Assembly (NCBI GenBank): GCA_934140155.1
Contig: CAKPBC010000003.1
Coordinates: 1-64,000 of the forward strand
Source of the DNA: an uncultured Bacilli bacterium
GTDB taxonomy: Bacteria; Bacillota_I; Bacilli_A; RFN20; CAG-826
DNA length: 64,000 bases
Reading direction: 5' to 3'
The position numbers and the translations under genes were made by a program. The number at the start of each line of letters is the position of its first letter. Positions within the stretch are counted from its first letter, which is position 1. Shown here piece by piece: positions 8,061-16,656 of this stretch. The notes beneath the pieces are model-generated. The model was not told the DNA's origin, made no database searches, and saw only the letters and a program-made list of their open reading frames with translations.

Positions 8061-8516
8061 ATGGAAGACAAAAAAGAGGCATCTGTCGCAACAAAAGTTA
8101 TCAATCCTAAGTTGCTAAAGTTCCGCGACGAAAAAGAGGGTACAATCGAGGCAATAGAAGAATATATTGCCCAAAATCGTAGTGAAGATACTTTCCGTGT
8201 TATTATGTTCAGCCACATTGACAAAAGAGGACTAAAAGATGCGGAAGTGTATAAGCGCGCAGGTTTAACGAGAAATGTATTTTATTGCATTAAGCGTGGA
8301 GGAAGTTATAAGATTTCCAAAAATAGTGCTTTAAGATTAGGAATCGGACTGGAACTAACTTTGGATGAATTAGAGTACTTATTAAGATCAGCAGGTTATA
8401 GTTTAAATCCTACTGATCCATTTGACCTAATTGTCCGTTATTTTATAGAACGTAGAATTTATGATATGGAGAAAATAAATTTAAGTCTCTATACTATTTT
8501 AGGTATATTTTTATAG
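8061..8516 (+). CDS. Helix-turn-helix DNA-binding protein
   Basis: A 151-residue protein of an XRE-like family common in Firmicutes. The core (about residues 70-115) reads as a helix-turn-helix: VYKRAGLTRNVFYCIKRGG, then SALRLGIGLELTLDELEYLL. The conserved C-terminal block YSLNPTDPFDLIVRYFIE follows. The role is probably transcriptional regulation, but no target is evident. A GTGAGGTG site precedes the ATG. The upstream gap is A/T tract-rich without a clear promoter. Confidence 0.75.
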   Translation: MEDKKEASVATKVINPKLLKFRDEKEGTIEAIEEYIAQNRSEDTFRVIMFSHIDKRGLKDAEVYKRAGLTRNVFYCIKRGGSYKISKNSALRLGIGLELTLDELEYLLRSAGYSLNPTDPFDLIVRYFIERRIYDMEKINLSLYTILGIFL

Positions 8517-8589
8517 TGTAGAGAAACTAATTTATGTTTTACTATTAAATTTTGGTTTTTTGTTTTAAAATAAACTAGAGGTGAAACTT

Positions 8590-9123
8590 ATGATTAATAT
8601 CGTATTGTACCAACCTGAAAAACCACAAAACACTGGTAATATAATGCGTACGTGTGTGGCCACGAATGCGCATTTACATATTATAGGTCCTTTAACATTC
8701 TCTCTTGACGAAAAAGCTTTGTTAAGAGCAGGCATGGATTATATTCAAGAACTGCATTATACAGTCTATAAAAATTTAGACGAGTTTTTAACTAGCCATG
8801 ATGAGAAAAAGATTTATTATATTACTAGATATGGTAACAAGAGCCCAGATCAATTTAATTTTTCAAAAGTTAATGAAGAACTTTATATTATGTTCGGAAG
8901 AGAGTCAACGGGAATTCCACATGAATTATTAAGACGTAACTTAGAGCGTTGTATTCGTATTCCTATGGCTCCTTCTGCACGTAGTTTAAATTTATCTAAC
9001 GCTGTTGCTGTCGTTTTGTATGAAGTTTTAAGACAACAAAATTATTATGGATTATCAACTTATGAAGCTATTAAAGGTGAAGATTTTCTATTAAAGGAGA
9101 ATAGCGCTAATGAAAAGAAGTAG
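8590..9123 (+). CDS. trmL: tRNA (cytidine/uridine(34)-2'-O)-methyltransferase TrmL
   Basis: TrmL is a SPOUT (trefoil-knot) methyltransferase that modifies the wobble base of leucine tRNAs. The 177-residue product has the family length and motifs: VLYQPEKPQNTGNIMRTC at the start, FGRESTGIP near residue 100 and the knot motif IPMAPSARSLNLSNAVAV. The ATG at 8590 fits the GAGGTGA site better than the GTG at 8581. The last 14 nt overlap the following lipoprotein gene, so the two are probably co-translated. Confidence 0.93.
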   Translation: MINIVLYQPEKPQNTGNIMRTCVATNAHLHIIGPLTFSLDEKALLRAGMDYIQELHYTVYKNLDEFLTSHDEKKIYYITRYGNKSPDQFNFSKVNEELYIMFGRESTGIPHELLRRNLERCIRIPMAPSARSLNLSNAVAVVLYEVLRQQNYYGLSTYEAIKGEDFLLKENSANEKK

Positions 9124-9607
9124 GATTATTTCTTTATTATTTTCGCTAACCTTAATTACTTCTTGTAGTAGTAATAAACTAGCAAAAGTATCATATGCTG
9201 AAGTTGGTGGAATGAAACAAGTTACATTAACCCAATACAAAGATCTTTTTGAAAGTGATGAGAATATAATTTCTTATTTATCTTTAAAAGGTAAAGATAA
9301 TTGTGCTTCGTGTTATGGTGGCACAACAAGTGAAATAGCTCAATACGCTAGCGATAATCATTTTATTATTTATCATCTAGTTTTTGATGGAAATAGTGAA
9401 ACATTTATTGATGATTATAATTCTTTAGCGGATTTTATGGCTGTTAAGAATGATAACGGTATAAAAAAAATAACAGATTACAAAGATGGAGTACCTGTTA
9501 TTTATTCCTTACCTTCATTATTATGGTCTAATTCAGGATATATAGGATTCAATGTTAATAAAAATTTTATTACGACACTAAAACAAAATGTTATAGCAAG
9601 TAAGTGA
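9110..9607 (+). CDS. Lipoprotein with thioredoxin-like CxxC motif
   Basis: This 165-residue protein has a signal peptide with lipobox LITSC (lipidated Cys19). The rest carries C65-A-S-C68 and, near residue 130, a GVPVIYS segment that could supply a cis-Pro loop. Together these suggest a thioredoxin-like fold outside the membrane, but overall similarity is weak, and a redox role is inference. It overlaps trmL and ends a few bases before the convergent rqcH. Confidence 0.65.
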   Translation: MKRSRIISLLFSLTLITSCSSNKLAKVSYAEVGGMKQVTLTQYKDLFESDENIISYLSLKGKDNCASCYGGTTSEIAQYASDNHFIIYHLVFDGNSETFIDDYNSLADFMAVKNDNGIKKITDYKDGVPVIYSLPSLLWSNSGYIGFNVNKNFITTLKQNVIASK

Positions 9608-9613
9608 TAGCTA

Positions 9614-11113
9614 TTATATTCTTTTAATGTTTTTGACTAGTTTTTTAAAATCGTCATCAATATTTCGAATATAAAAAGATTCATAACTATTTAAAATAAC
9701 TTTCCCAAAACTATTTAGTTTTTTAACATTTTTCTTTTGTGTAAATTGTACTTCTCCATCGTCCATGTTGGAGTTAATAAGTGCAATTTTTGCTGCGGCT
9801 TCAATAACATTTTTTGATGGGTTTTCATCAAAAATTATTACATGCGAACCTGGTTTATCTTTAACATGTAAGAAATAGTGATTTTGTTTAGCTAAAGAAA
9901 ATGTTAGATAGTTGTTTTGAAAATTATTTTTTCCAAATCCAATTTTAATATTATCGACAACCAAGTAATAAGGTTGAGACATCCCCTGACTTTTACTTGT
10001 TTGTTTTTTTAATACTTTTTTATTTATATAACCATTTTCAATTAATTCAAATTCAATACCTTTTAGATCTAAATCGTTTGATGTTTCTAGTTGATTATGC
10101 AAAGTTTCAAAATATGCAACTTTATCAGTAGTAATATCTATTTGTTCTTTGATATGGGCAATACTACGTTTTGCTTTTTTATAAGTGTTATAATAATCGT
10201 TAGCGTTTTCTGAAACGCTTTTAAGCGGATTTATCTTAATTTTTATTCCTTCAACTTCGATATAATCATTTTTTGGATCAATTAATATATCGTTTTGATA
10301 AGTAATAAGTAAATCGCCATATTCACGATATTTGTCCATATCTTGGGCTTTTTTTAATTCGGAATCTAAACTTAATAGTTTCTTCTTTAATGATTTTAAA
10401 TTTCTATTAATGGCCAAAACAACATCTTTATTAGCGTCCATTCGATGTTTGTCCTCCATTTTTGAAAAATAATTAATATATAAGTCATTAGGGGTTATTT
10501 TTTTGCTATTAGGTGCTTCAATAACAGCATAACTTTTCCCATCAAAGAATAAGCCATATTTAAAATTATCATTATTTTGCATTATTTCTAATTCGTATTG
10601 AGAAAAATTGTTTTTAATATGTGTTGTTGGTTCAATGTATTTTGCATTAACACTAATAAATCGACCATTATGATCAATAGAAGTAGTTTTATAACAAGCT
10701 AAAATATTGTTTTCCTCATCGCAAATAATTAAATTTGTATTATTAGGAATCAATTCAACATATAGGTAACGGGTTACTTTTTTATATGCATCAGTTGTTT
10801 TATTAATTGTAAGTTTAACAATACGATCTGCTTCGATTTTTTCTATGTTAATAATCTTTCCATTTTCAATTTCTTTTTTTAGTTTAATAAGCAAACTAGA
10901 AGAACGAGAAATAAAAGTTTTATTTTCTTCAACTAAAGTAAAAAAAGGTGAACGATTATTTAAAGTTATAAATATTTTCTCTTTTCCATTTCTTGATTTA
11001 GATATTAAAAAATCGCTATCATTAAGCATAGTAATCTTGTTAATATATACACCAACAAGTTCATCCTTGATTAATGCGATTAATACTTCAATAAATTTAT
11101 TAGATAAAGCCAT
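9614..11113 (-). CDS. rqcH: RqcH, NFACT-family ribosome quality control protein
   Basis: RqcH binds obstructed 50S subunits and directs alanine tailing of stalled nascent chains. The older family label is fibronectin-binding protein. The 499-residue product has the NFACT-N domain including the conserved Asp-Arg in EADRIVKL near residue 90, a coiled-coil region around 235-345, and the NFACT-R domain with HYFLHVKDKPGSHVII near residue 415. It is somewhat shorter than the roughly 570 residues usual in Bacillus. The ATG at 11113 follows AGGTGAT; an in-frame GTG at 11122 overlaps that site. Confidence 0.9.
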   Translation of the reverse strand: MALSNKFIEVLIALIKDELVGVYINKITMLNDSDFLISKSRNGKEKIFITLNNRSPFFTLVEENKTFISRSSSLLIKLKKEIENGKIINIEKIEADRIVKLTINKTTDAYKKVTRYLYVELIPNNTNLIICDEENNILACYKTTSIDHNGRFISVNAKYIEPTTHIKNNFSQYELEIMQNNDNFKYGLFFDGKSYAVIEAPNSKKITPNDLYINYFSKMEDKHRMDANKDVVLAINRNLKSLKKKLLSLDSELKKAQDMDKYREYGDLLITYQNDILIDPKNDYIEVEGIKIKINPLKSVSENANDYYNTYKKAKRSIAHIKEQIDITTDKVAYFETLHNQLETSNDLDLKGIEFELIENGYINKKVLKKQTSKSQGMSQPYYLVVDNIKIGFGKNNFQNNYLTFSLAKQNHYFLHVKDKPGSHVIIFDENPSKNVIEAAAKIALINSNMDDGEVQFTQKKNVKKLNSFGKVILNSYESFYIRNIDDDFKKLVKNIKRI

Positions 11114-11194
11114 AACAATCACCTAAATAATAGTAGCATAAATTTAATCACAAAGTTATATATTCTTATTTAAATAGTGAAAAAAATATATAGA

Positions 11195-11208
11195 AAAGCG
11201 CTTTAAAT
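11195..11208. repeat. AAAGCGCTTTAAAT palindromic element, copy 1
   Basis: A 14-base element centred on the palindrome AAAGCGCTTT lies 25 bp upstream of the gmk -35 box. An identical copy lies in the jet operon promoter at 21161-21174. The core resembles a cre (CcpA) half-site pair but misses the outer consensus bases. Confidence 0.45.
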
Positions 11209-11232
11209 AACGCTATTTTACATTTATTTTGT

Positions 11233-11262
11233 TTGACAAATACTATATTCGTTTATTATAAT
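11233..11262 (+). promoter_or_regulatory. Promoter of gmk-priA
   Basis: A perfect TTGACA (11233-11238), an 18-bp spacer and a perfect TATAAT (11257-11262). This is one of the strongest promoter matches in the window. Confidence 0.75.
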
Positions 11263-11290
11263 AAACGATATGAAAAGATGGTGTTAATAA

Positions 11291-11863
11291 ATGTCGAAAA
11301 AAGGGTTATTAATTATTCTTAGTGGTCCTTCTGGAGTTGGAAAGGGTACCGTAAGAAAAATTGTTATGCGTGATAAAAAATTGAATCTTGCTTATTCAAT
11401 TTCCATGACTACTCGTAAACCACGTGAACGTGAACAAGAAGGTGTGGATTATTTCTTTGTGAGCGAAGAAGAATTCAAACGCAATATCAGTGAGAACAAT
11501 CTTCTTGAATACGCTGAATTTGTTGGTAACTTCTATGGAACTCCACGTGATTATGTTGAAAAATTACGTAATGAAGGTAAAAATGTTATTTTGGAAATTG
11601 AAATAAATGGAGCTCAACAAGTACTAGCAAAAACCGAAGCTGATAATCGTGTTTCAATATTTTTAATGCCACCATCAATAGAAGAACTTGAAAATCGCAT
11701 TCGCCATCGTCGTAGTGAGCCAGAAGATATTATTCAAAAGAGACTTGAAAAAGCACGTCGCGAAATGAATATGAAAGATGCTTATGACTATGTTGTTTTA
11801 AATGACAACGTTGAAGATGCTGCAAATAAAATCAAGAATATAATCCGTCGTAATAGCAAATAA
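11291..11863 (+). CDS. gmk: Guanylate kinase
   Basis: Guanylate kinase phosphorylates GMP to GDP. The 190-residue product has normal length, a P-loop GPSGVGKGT at residues 12-20, and the GMP-binding segments SMTTRKPREREQEGVDY and EFVGNFYGTP. In many Firmicutes rpoZ lies between gmk and the coaBC-priA block. Here priA follows after 23 bp and no omega subunit gene is present at this place. Confidence 0.97.
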   Translation: MSKKGLLIILSGPSGVGKGTVRKIVMRDKKLNLAYSISMTTRKPREREQEGVDYFFVSEEEFKRNISENNLLEYAEFVGNFYGTPRDYVEKLRNEGKNVILEIEINGAQQVLAKTEADNRVSIFLMPPSIEELENRIRHRRSEPEDIIQKRLEKARREMNMKDAYDYVVLNDNVEDAANKIKNIIRRNSK

Positions 11864-11886
11864 ATAAGGATGATAGGAGGAATACC

Positions 11887-14082
11887 ATGATTGTTCTAAA
11901 AGTATTAGTTGAACATGCTGCGTATGCCTTAAATCGTCCTTTTTCTTATGTTTATAATGAGGAAAAACCACCTTGTGTTGGAGCGCGTGTAGTTGTTCCA
12001 TTTAATAATAAAGACATTGTTGGCTATATTGAAAATGTTGAAATAGTTAATAAGTCAAAAGAAGAATATGAAGAAGAATTAGGTTTTAATCTAAATGTGG
12101 CTAAAAGTGTTATAGATAGTGAAGCAATTCTTACTAAAGAATTACGTGATTTAGCAAGTGAAGTTGCTGATTATTACCACGCTCCATTAATAAGTGTTTA
12201 TCAAGCTATGCTTCCACCTTCACTTAAACCGACATCATCTTCATTTAATAATGCTAAAATTCAATATGAAAAATATGTGAAATGCATTAATTCTAATGAA
12301 GAAGGACTTACCAGCAAACAAATTGAATTATTACGATTATTGAATATAAGTTCTGAAGTAAAAAAAAGCGAGATTAAGTCTTTAAGTGTTTTAAAAAAAC
12401 TTATTGATAATGGCAATGTAATAGAAATCAAAAAAGAAAAAATGCGTTATCGCTTTGAAAATATTAAAAATCTAAAAGAATATCCATTAACTACCTTACA
12501 AGAACAAGTAAAAAATGAGTTTTTAAATAGTAATGATTTAGTATATTTATTAGAAGGTGTAACGGGATCTGGTAAGACAGAAGTATATATAAAATTGGTA
12601 AAAGAAACAATTGACTCGGGTAAAAGCGCTCTAATACTTGTGCCAGAAATCTCTTTAACACCAGTTATGCTTAATCGTTTTTATACTTTATTTGAGAAAA
12701 ATGTTGCAATCTTACATTCTGAATTAACAAGTGGAGAAAAATATGATGAGTATCGACGTATTTTGCGTGGTGAAGCCAAAGTTGTTATTGGGACAAGAAG
12801 TGCAATTTTTGCTCCTTTAGATAATATCGGAATTATTATTATTGATGAAGAACATGTGGAATCATATAAGCAAGATAACACTCCGTGCTATCACGCTCGT
12901 GAAGTTGCAATAATGCGCGCTAAACACTTTGTGGGATGTAAAGTGTTACTTGGTAGTGCGACTCCATCGTTAGAATCAGAAGCAAGAGCGTATAAAGGTG
13001 TATATCATCATTTAAAAATGCTTAAAAGAGTTAATGAAAGAGAACTTCCAAAAACCGAAATTGTTAGCCTACAAAATTTTAAAAATATTGACTACACTTC
13101 ATCAATATTTTCCATTCCTTTAAGAAATGCTATTGATGAGTGCTTAAAAAGAAAAGAACAAGTAGTCCTATTATTAAATCGTAGGGGTTATTCAACAAGT
13201 GTTTTATGCCGAGATTGTGGTCATATTATAAAATGTCCAGATTGTGATATTCCACTTGTTTATCATAGTTTTGACAAATTATTAAAATGTCATAATTGTG
13301 GACATGTTGAACCTGAGCCACATACTTGCCCAAAGTGTGGATCAAAATATTTAACTAAAATAGGCTTTGGTGTTGAAAAAATTGAAGAAGAAGTTCATAA
13401 ATTATTTCCTAATGCTCGCACATTAAGATTAGATAGTGATGTTGGAAAATTAAAAAATAATATTGTTACAACATTAAACAAATTTGCTAATCTAGAGGCT
13501 GATATATTAATTGGAACACAAATGATTGCAAAAGGACATGACTTTCCTAATGTTACTTTAGTTGGCTTAGTTCTTGCTGATTTAGGATTATCACTTCCTT
13601 CCATTAGAAGTAGTGAAAAAACATTCCAATTAATTACTCAGGCTATTGGTCGAGCCGGAAGAGGCGAAAAAGCCGGAAAGGCAATTATTCAAACATATAT
13701 GCCATCACATTATTCGATTATTTATGGCGCAAGACAAGATTATCAGGGCTTTTTTGCTAATGAAATGAAAATCCGAAAAATCCAGCAAAATCCGCCTTAT
13801 ACCTTTGTTTCTACTCTAACAATAAGCTCTAATTCTGAGGATTTAGCGGAAGAATATATTATAAAAACTATGGAATTAGTTTCTCAAAATAGCAATGGCA
13901 CTATAATAGCAATTGGACCAACTAAACCATATGTTTATAAAGATACACTAGGATTTAAACGCCAATGTATGTTTAAATATAAAAACAAAGGTCAATTTGA
14001 TGAAATTATTGAAAATATTATTAAAATACTATCGAAAAAACCGGGCATTAGTATTAAAATAAATATTGATGCTTTAGATTAA
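11887..14082 (+). CDS. priA: Primosomal helicase PriA
   Basis: PriA recognises stalled replication forks and reloads the replisome. The 731-residue product shows an N-terminal fork-binding domain, a Walker A motif GVTGSGKTE near residue 224, the DEEH box near 320, and the zinc-binding insertion with paired Cys motifs (CRDCGH, CPDC, CHNCGH, CPKCG) around residues 438-487. The conserved GTQMIAKGHDFPNVTLVG helicase motif is present. An AGGAGG site precedes the start. It is co-transcribed with gmk and the next gene. Confidence 0.97.
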   Translation: MIVLKVLVEHAAYALNRPFSYVYNEEKPPCVGARVVVPFNNKDIVGYIENVEIVNKSKEEYEEELGFNLNVAKSVIDSEAILTKELRDLASEVADYYHAPLISVYQAMLPPSLKPTSSSFNNAKIQYEKYVKCINSNEEGLTSKQIELLRLLNISSEVKKSEIKSLSVLKKLIDNGNVIEIKKEKMRYRFENIKNLKEYPLTTLQEQVKNEFLNSNDLVYLLEGVTGSGKTEVYIKLVKETIDSGKSALILVPEISLTPVMLNRFYTLFEKNVAILHSELTSGEKYDEYRRILRGEAKVVIGTRSAIFAPLDNIGIIIIDEEHVESYKQDNTPCYHAREVAIMRAKHFVGCKVLLGSATPSLESEARAYKGVYHHLKMLKRVNERELPKTEIVSLQNFKNIDYTSSIFSIPLRNAIDECLKRKEQVVLLLNRRGYSTSVLCRDCGHIIKCPDCDIPLVYHSFDKLLKCHNCGHVEPEPHTCPKCGSKYLTKIGFGVEKIEEEVHKLFPNARTLRLDSDVGKLKNNIVTTLNKFANLEADILIGTQMIAKGHDFPNVTLVGLVLADLGLSLPSIRSSEKTFQLITQAIGRAGRGEKAGKAIIQTYMPSHYSIIYGARQDYQGFFANEMKIRKIQQNPPYTFVSTLTISSNSEDLAEEYIIKTMELVSQNSNGTIIAIGPTKPYVYKDTLGFKRQCMFKYKNKGQFDEIIENIIKILSKKPGISIKINIDALD

Positions 14083-14096
14083 GGAGAGAACAAAAA

Positions 14097-14762
14097 ATGA
14101 TTACAATTGAAGTTATCGGAATGAACCATTATATGCTCATGGATTATTCAAGAATGCATACTAAACAAATCGCTAATTTATTTGAAACAAGTGAAGATGA
14201 AATTTTCTTCCATTCAGGAGATTTAAGATTATTTCATGCTGGCGTAGATCAAACATCATGGCATGTTTTAATGCGTGTTTATGCGCCTCATAAATATCAT
14301 CCTTTTGAGGCAAATGTAGCTAAATACTTAATGGAAAGTATGCTAGATTATATTTTAAATGCTCACGTTCAATTTGTTTATGTTGATGAAGGACATTATT
14401 ATGAAAAATTAAATAATGATTATCCTGCTTTCTTCCCTGATGAACCTCATGATGAAGACGATTATGATGAAGATGAGAGTGAAGAAGACATTGATGAAGA
14501 TGAAGATTTTTCTGATGAAGAACTATTTGAAGGTAATGCTTTTGCAGGATTTGAAGAAAAAATGAAACAAAAAGCAAACGAAGAAAAAATGTGTGAATGT
14601 GGACATCAACATGTATGCTGTAATGGTAAAAGCGCAGGATGTGGCAAAGTGTGTGTATGCGGTGAAAGATGTTTAACTACTAAACATCACGACGAACATC
14701 GTCACGATCACGACCACGACCATCATGAATGCTGTCATTGTCACGATCACCACAAAAATTAA
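14097..14762 (+). CDS. Conserved protein of unknown function with His/Cys-rich metal-binding tail
   Basis: I cannot name the function. The 221-residue product has a compact N-terminal domain (about residues 1-110) beginning MITIEVIGMNHY, a highly acidic linker (about 115-150), and a last block of about 56 residues with roughly 11 Cys and 14 His in pairs and alternations (CECGHQH, CVCGERC, DHDHDHH, CCHCHDHH). Such tails bind transition metals, so metal storage, chaperoning or sensing is likely. The soluble N-terminal domain may be a conserved Bacilli family of unknown role. It has a good GGAGAG site and closes the gmk-priA transcript before the terminator at 14772. Confidence 0.75.
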   Translation: MITIEVIGMNHYMLMDYSRMHTKQIANLFETSEDEIFFHSGDLRLFHAGVDQTSWHVLMRVYAPHKYHPFEANVAKYLMESMLDYILNAHVQFVYVDEGHYYEKLNNDYPAFFPDEPHDEDDYDEDESEEDIDEDEDFSDEELFEGNAFAGFEEKMKQKANEEKMCECGHQHVCCNGKSAGCGKVCVCGERCLTTKHHDEHRHDHDHDHHECCHCHDHHKN

Positions 14763-14771
14763 CAAATTATT

Positions 14772-14798
14772 AAAGGCCAAGCAAATTTGGTCTTTTTT
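14772..14798 (+). terminator. Intrinsic terminator after the gmk-priA operon
   Basis: A 9-bp stem (14772-14780 with 14787-14795, one G-T pair), a 6-base loop and a T-run to 14798. Confidence 0.85.
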
Positions 14799-14834
14799 GA
14801 TGAAATTTTAGTTTAATATATCTATTAATTAATT

Positions 14835-14856
14835 CTATTATTTGCTAAAATAATAG
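14835..14856 (+). promoter_or_regulatory. Perfect inverted repeat at the rlmN start region
   Basis: Arms of 9 bp (14835-14843 and 14848-14856) are separated by GCTA. The repeat contains an extended -10-like TGCTAAAAT (14843-14851) and ends just before the GAAAGG ribosome site of rlmN, so it could be an operator over the promoter or a hairpin in the leader. Confidence 0.4.
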
Positions 14857-14873
14857 AAAGGTTAGTGATATCG

Positions 14874-15911
14874 ATGATTAATTTATACGGACAAGAAATA
14901 CACAAATTAGAAGAATTAATGATATCGCTTGATCAAAAAAAGTATCGAGCGACTCAATTATATACTTGGATTTATGAAAAAAAAGCTACTAGTTTTGATG
15001 AAATGACGGATGTTTCATTAAAATTTCGTGAAGTTTTAAAGCGTGATTTTGAACTTGCAAAGCCGACTATTTATTTAAAACAAGTTAGTAGCGATGGTAC
15101 AATTAAATGCTTACTTAATATGAAAGATAACGATAAAGTTGAAACAGTATTAATGCGTTACAACTATGGTAATGTTATATGTGTTTCTTCCCAAGTTGGT
15201 TGCAATATGGGTTGCTCATTTTGTGCCTCAGGTCTACTGAAAAGAAAAAGAAATTTAACCGTCGAAGAAATGGTAGGGCAAGTATTAGTAATGAATGACT
15301 TACTTGCTATGGAAGGCAATAATCAAAGGGTAACTCATGTTGTTGTTATGGGTACTGGCGAACCATTTGACAATTATGATAATGTTATGGATTTTGTAAG
15401 AATTATTAATCATCCTAAAGCATTAGCGATTGGGGCAAGACATATTACAGTTTCTACTTGTGGCTTACCAGATAAGATTATTAAGTATGCAAATGAAGGA
15501 TTACAAATTAATTTAGCTATTTCTCTTCATGCTCCTAATAATGAGATACGTTCCCGCATTATGCCAATTAATCGTGCTTATCCATTAGAAAAGTTAATTC
15601 CCGCGGTTAAAGAATATGAAAAAACTGCTGGAAGACGAGTTACTTTTGAGTATATCTTGCTTAAAGATGTTAATGATAAAATGGAACATGCTGATGAATT
15701 ATCAAGATTAATTAAAGGAACATTAGCTTATGTTAATTTGATTCCATATAATCCAGTTAATGAAAATGGCTATCAACGTTCTAATAATGTTCATGCGTTC
15801 TTAGATCGTTTAACTAAAAATGGTGTTACTGCAACTATTAGAAAGGAATTTGGCACAGATATTGATGCAGCATGTGGACAACTTCGTGCCAAACATCAAA
15901 ACAATGAATGA
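14874..15911 (+). CDS. rlmN: 23S rRNA (A2503)/tRNA (A37) C2-methyltransferase RlmN
   Basis: RlmN is a radical SAM enzyme that methylates C2 of A2503 in 23S rRNA and A37 of some tRNAs. The 345-residue product carries the radical SAM cluster motif C110-x3-C114-x2-C117 (GCNMGCSFC), GTGEPFDNY, the conserved Cys in STCGLPD and a C-terminal Cys in the DAACGQL segment. The ATG at 14874 is 11 nt after GAAAGG; an in-frame GTG at 14865 is too close to it. It is the first gene of the rlmN-prpC-prkC-rsgA-rpe operon and overlaps prpC by 8 nt. Confidence 0.95.
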   Translation: MINLYGQEIHKLEELMISLDQKKYRATQLYTWIYEKKATSFDEMTDVSLKFREVLKRDFELAKPTIYLKQVSSDGTIKCLLNMKDNDKVETVLMRYNYGNVICVSSQVGCNMGCSFCASGLLKRKRNLTVEEMVGQVLVMNDLLAMEGNNQRVTHVVVMGTGEPFDNYDNVMDFVRIINHPKALAIGARHITVSTCGLPDKIIKYANEGLQINLAISLHAPNNEIRSRIMPINRAYPLEKLIPAVKEYEKTAGRRVTFEYILLKDVNDKMEHADELSRLIKGTLAYVNLIPYNPVNENGYQRSNNVHAFLDRLTKNGVTATIRKEFGTDIDAACGQLRAKHQNNE

Positions 15912-16656
15912 GAGAGTAGGATTTTATTGCTATAAAACGGATATTGGGACTGTACGTAAAACGAATGAAGATGTCGCTATGGCAATGACTAACGCTAGTG
16001 GCGATGCTTTACTTTTCGTTTGTGATGGTATGGGCGGACATAATAAAGGTGATGTTGCCGCGAATATAACTTGTGAAGTTATTACTTCTGAATTTAAAAA
16101 GATTGATCGTTTTTTAAACAATATGGATGTTCGTTCGTTTTTAAAAAAGACAATTAAAAAAGCAAATAAAGCAGTCTTTGATTTAGCTAATAGTGATGAA
16201 AAATTTGCTAAAATGGGAACAACATTAACTTTAGCTTTAATTCGAAAAAACGCTTTATTTATCGTTAGTGTTGGAGACTCGAGAGCCTATATTATTGATG
16301 ATAGTGTTATCCGTTTAACTGAAGATGAAACATATGTAAATTATTTATATCATATGAATCGAATTAAATTAGAAGATATGGATAAACATCCGCAAAGACA
16401 TATATTAACAAATGCTTTGGGATTATATAAAAATTTAAATTTTGAAATAGATTATTATCGTTATAATAACAATCGCATTATGCTTTGCTCAGATGGTTTA
16501 TATAATGCGGTAAGCGAAGAAGAAATGCTTACTATCCTAACTACATCAATGAGTATTTATGAAAAATGTGATTTACTAATTGATACCGCAAATAAAAATG
16601 GTGGAAAAGACAATGCCTGCGTTGCAATGTGGGAGGTACAAAAAGATGAATATTAA
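15904..16656 (+). CDS. prpC: PP2C-type Ser/Thr phosphatase PrpC
   Basis: PrpC dephosphorylates targets of the partner kinase. The 250-residue product has the PP2C metal-binding motifs: TDIGTVRKTNED near the start, VCDGMGGH, GDSRAYI, CSDGLYNAV near residue 195 and KDNACV at the end. The ATG at 15904 overlaps the rlmN stop region and starts directly before the conserved N-terminal strand. A longer in-frame extension lies inside rlmN and is not credible. The next gene overlaps by 11 nt. Confidence 0.93.
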   Translation: MNERVGFYCYKTDIGTVRKTNEDVAMAMTNASGDALLFVCDGMGGHNKGDVAANITCEVITSEFKKIDRFLNNMDVRSFLKKTIKKANKAVFDLANSDEKFAKMGTTLTLALIRKNALFIVSVGDSRAYIIDDSVIRLTEDETYVNYLYHMNRIKLEDMDKHPQRHILTNALGLYKNLNFEIDYYRYNNNRIMLCSDGLYNAVSEEEMLTILTTSMSIYEKCDLLIDTANKNGGKDNACVAMWEVQKDEY

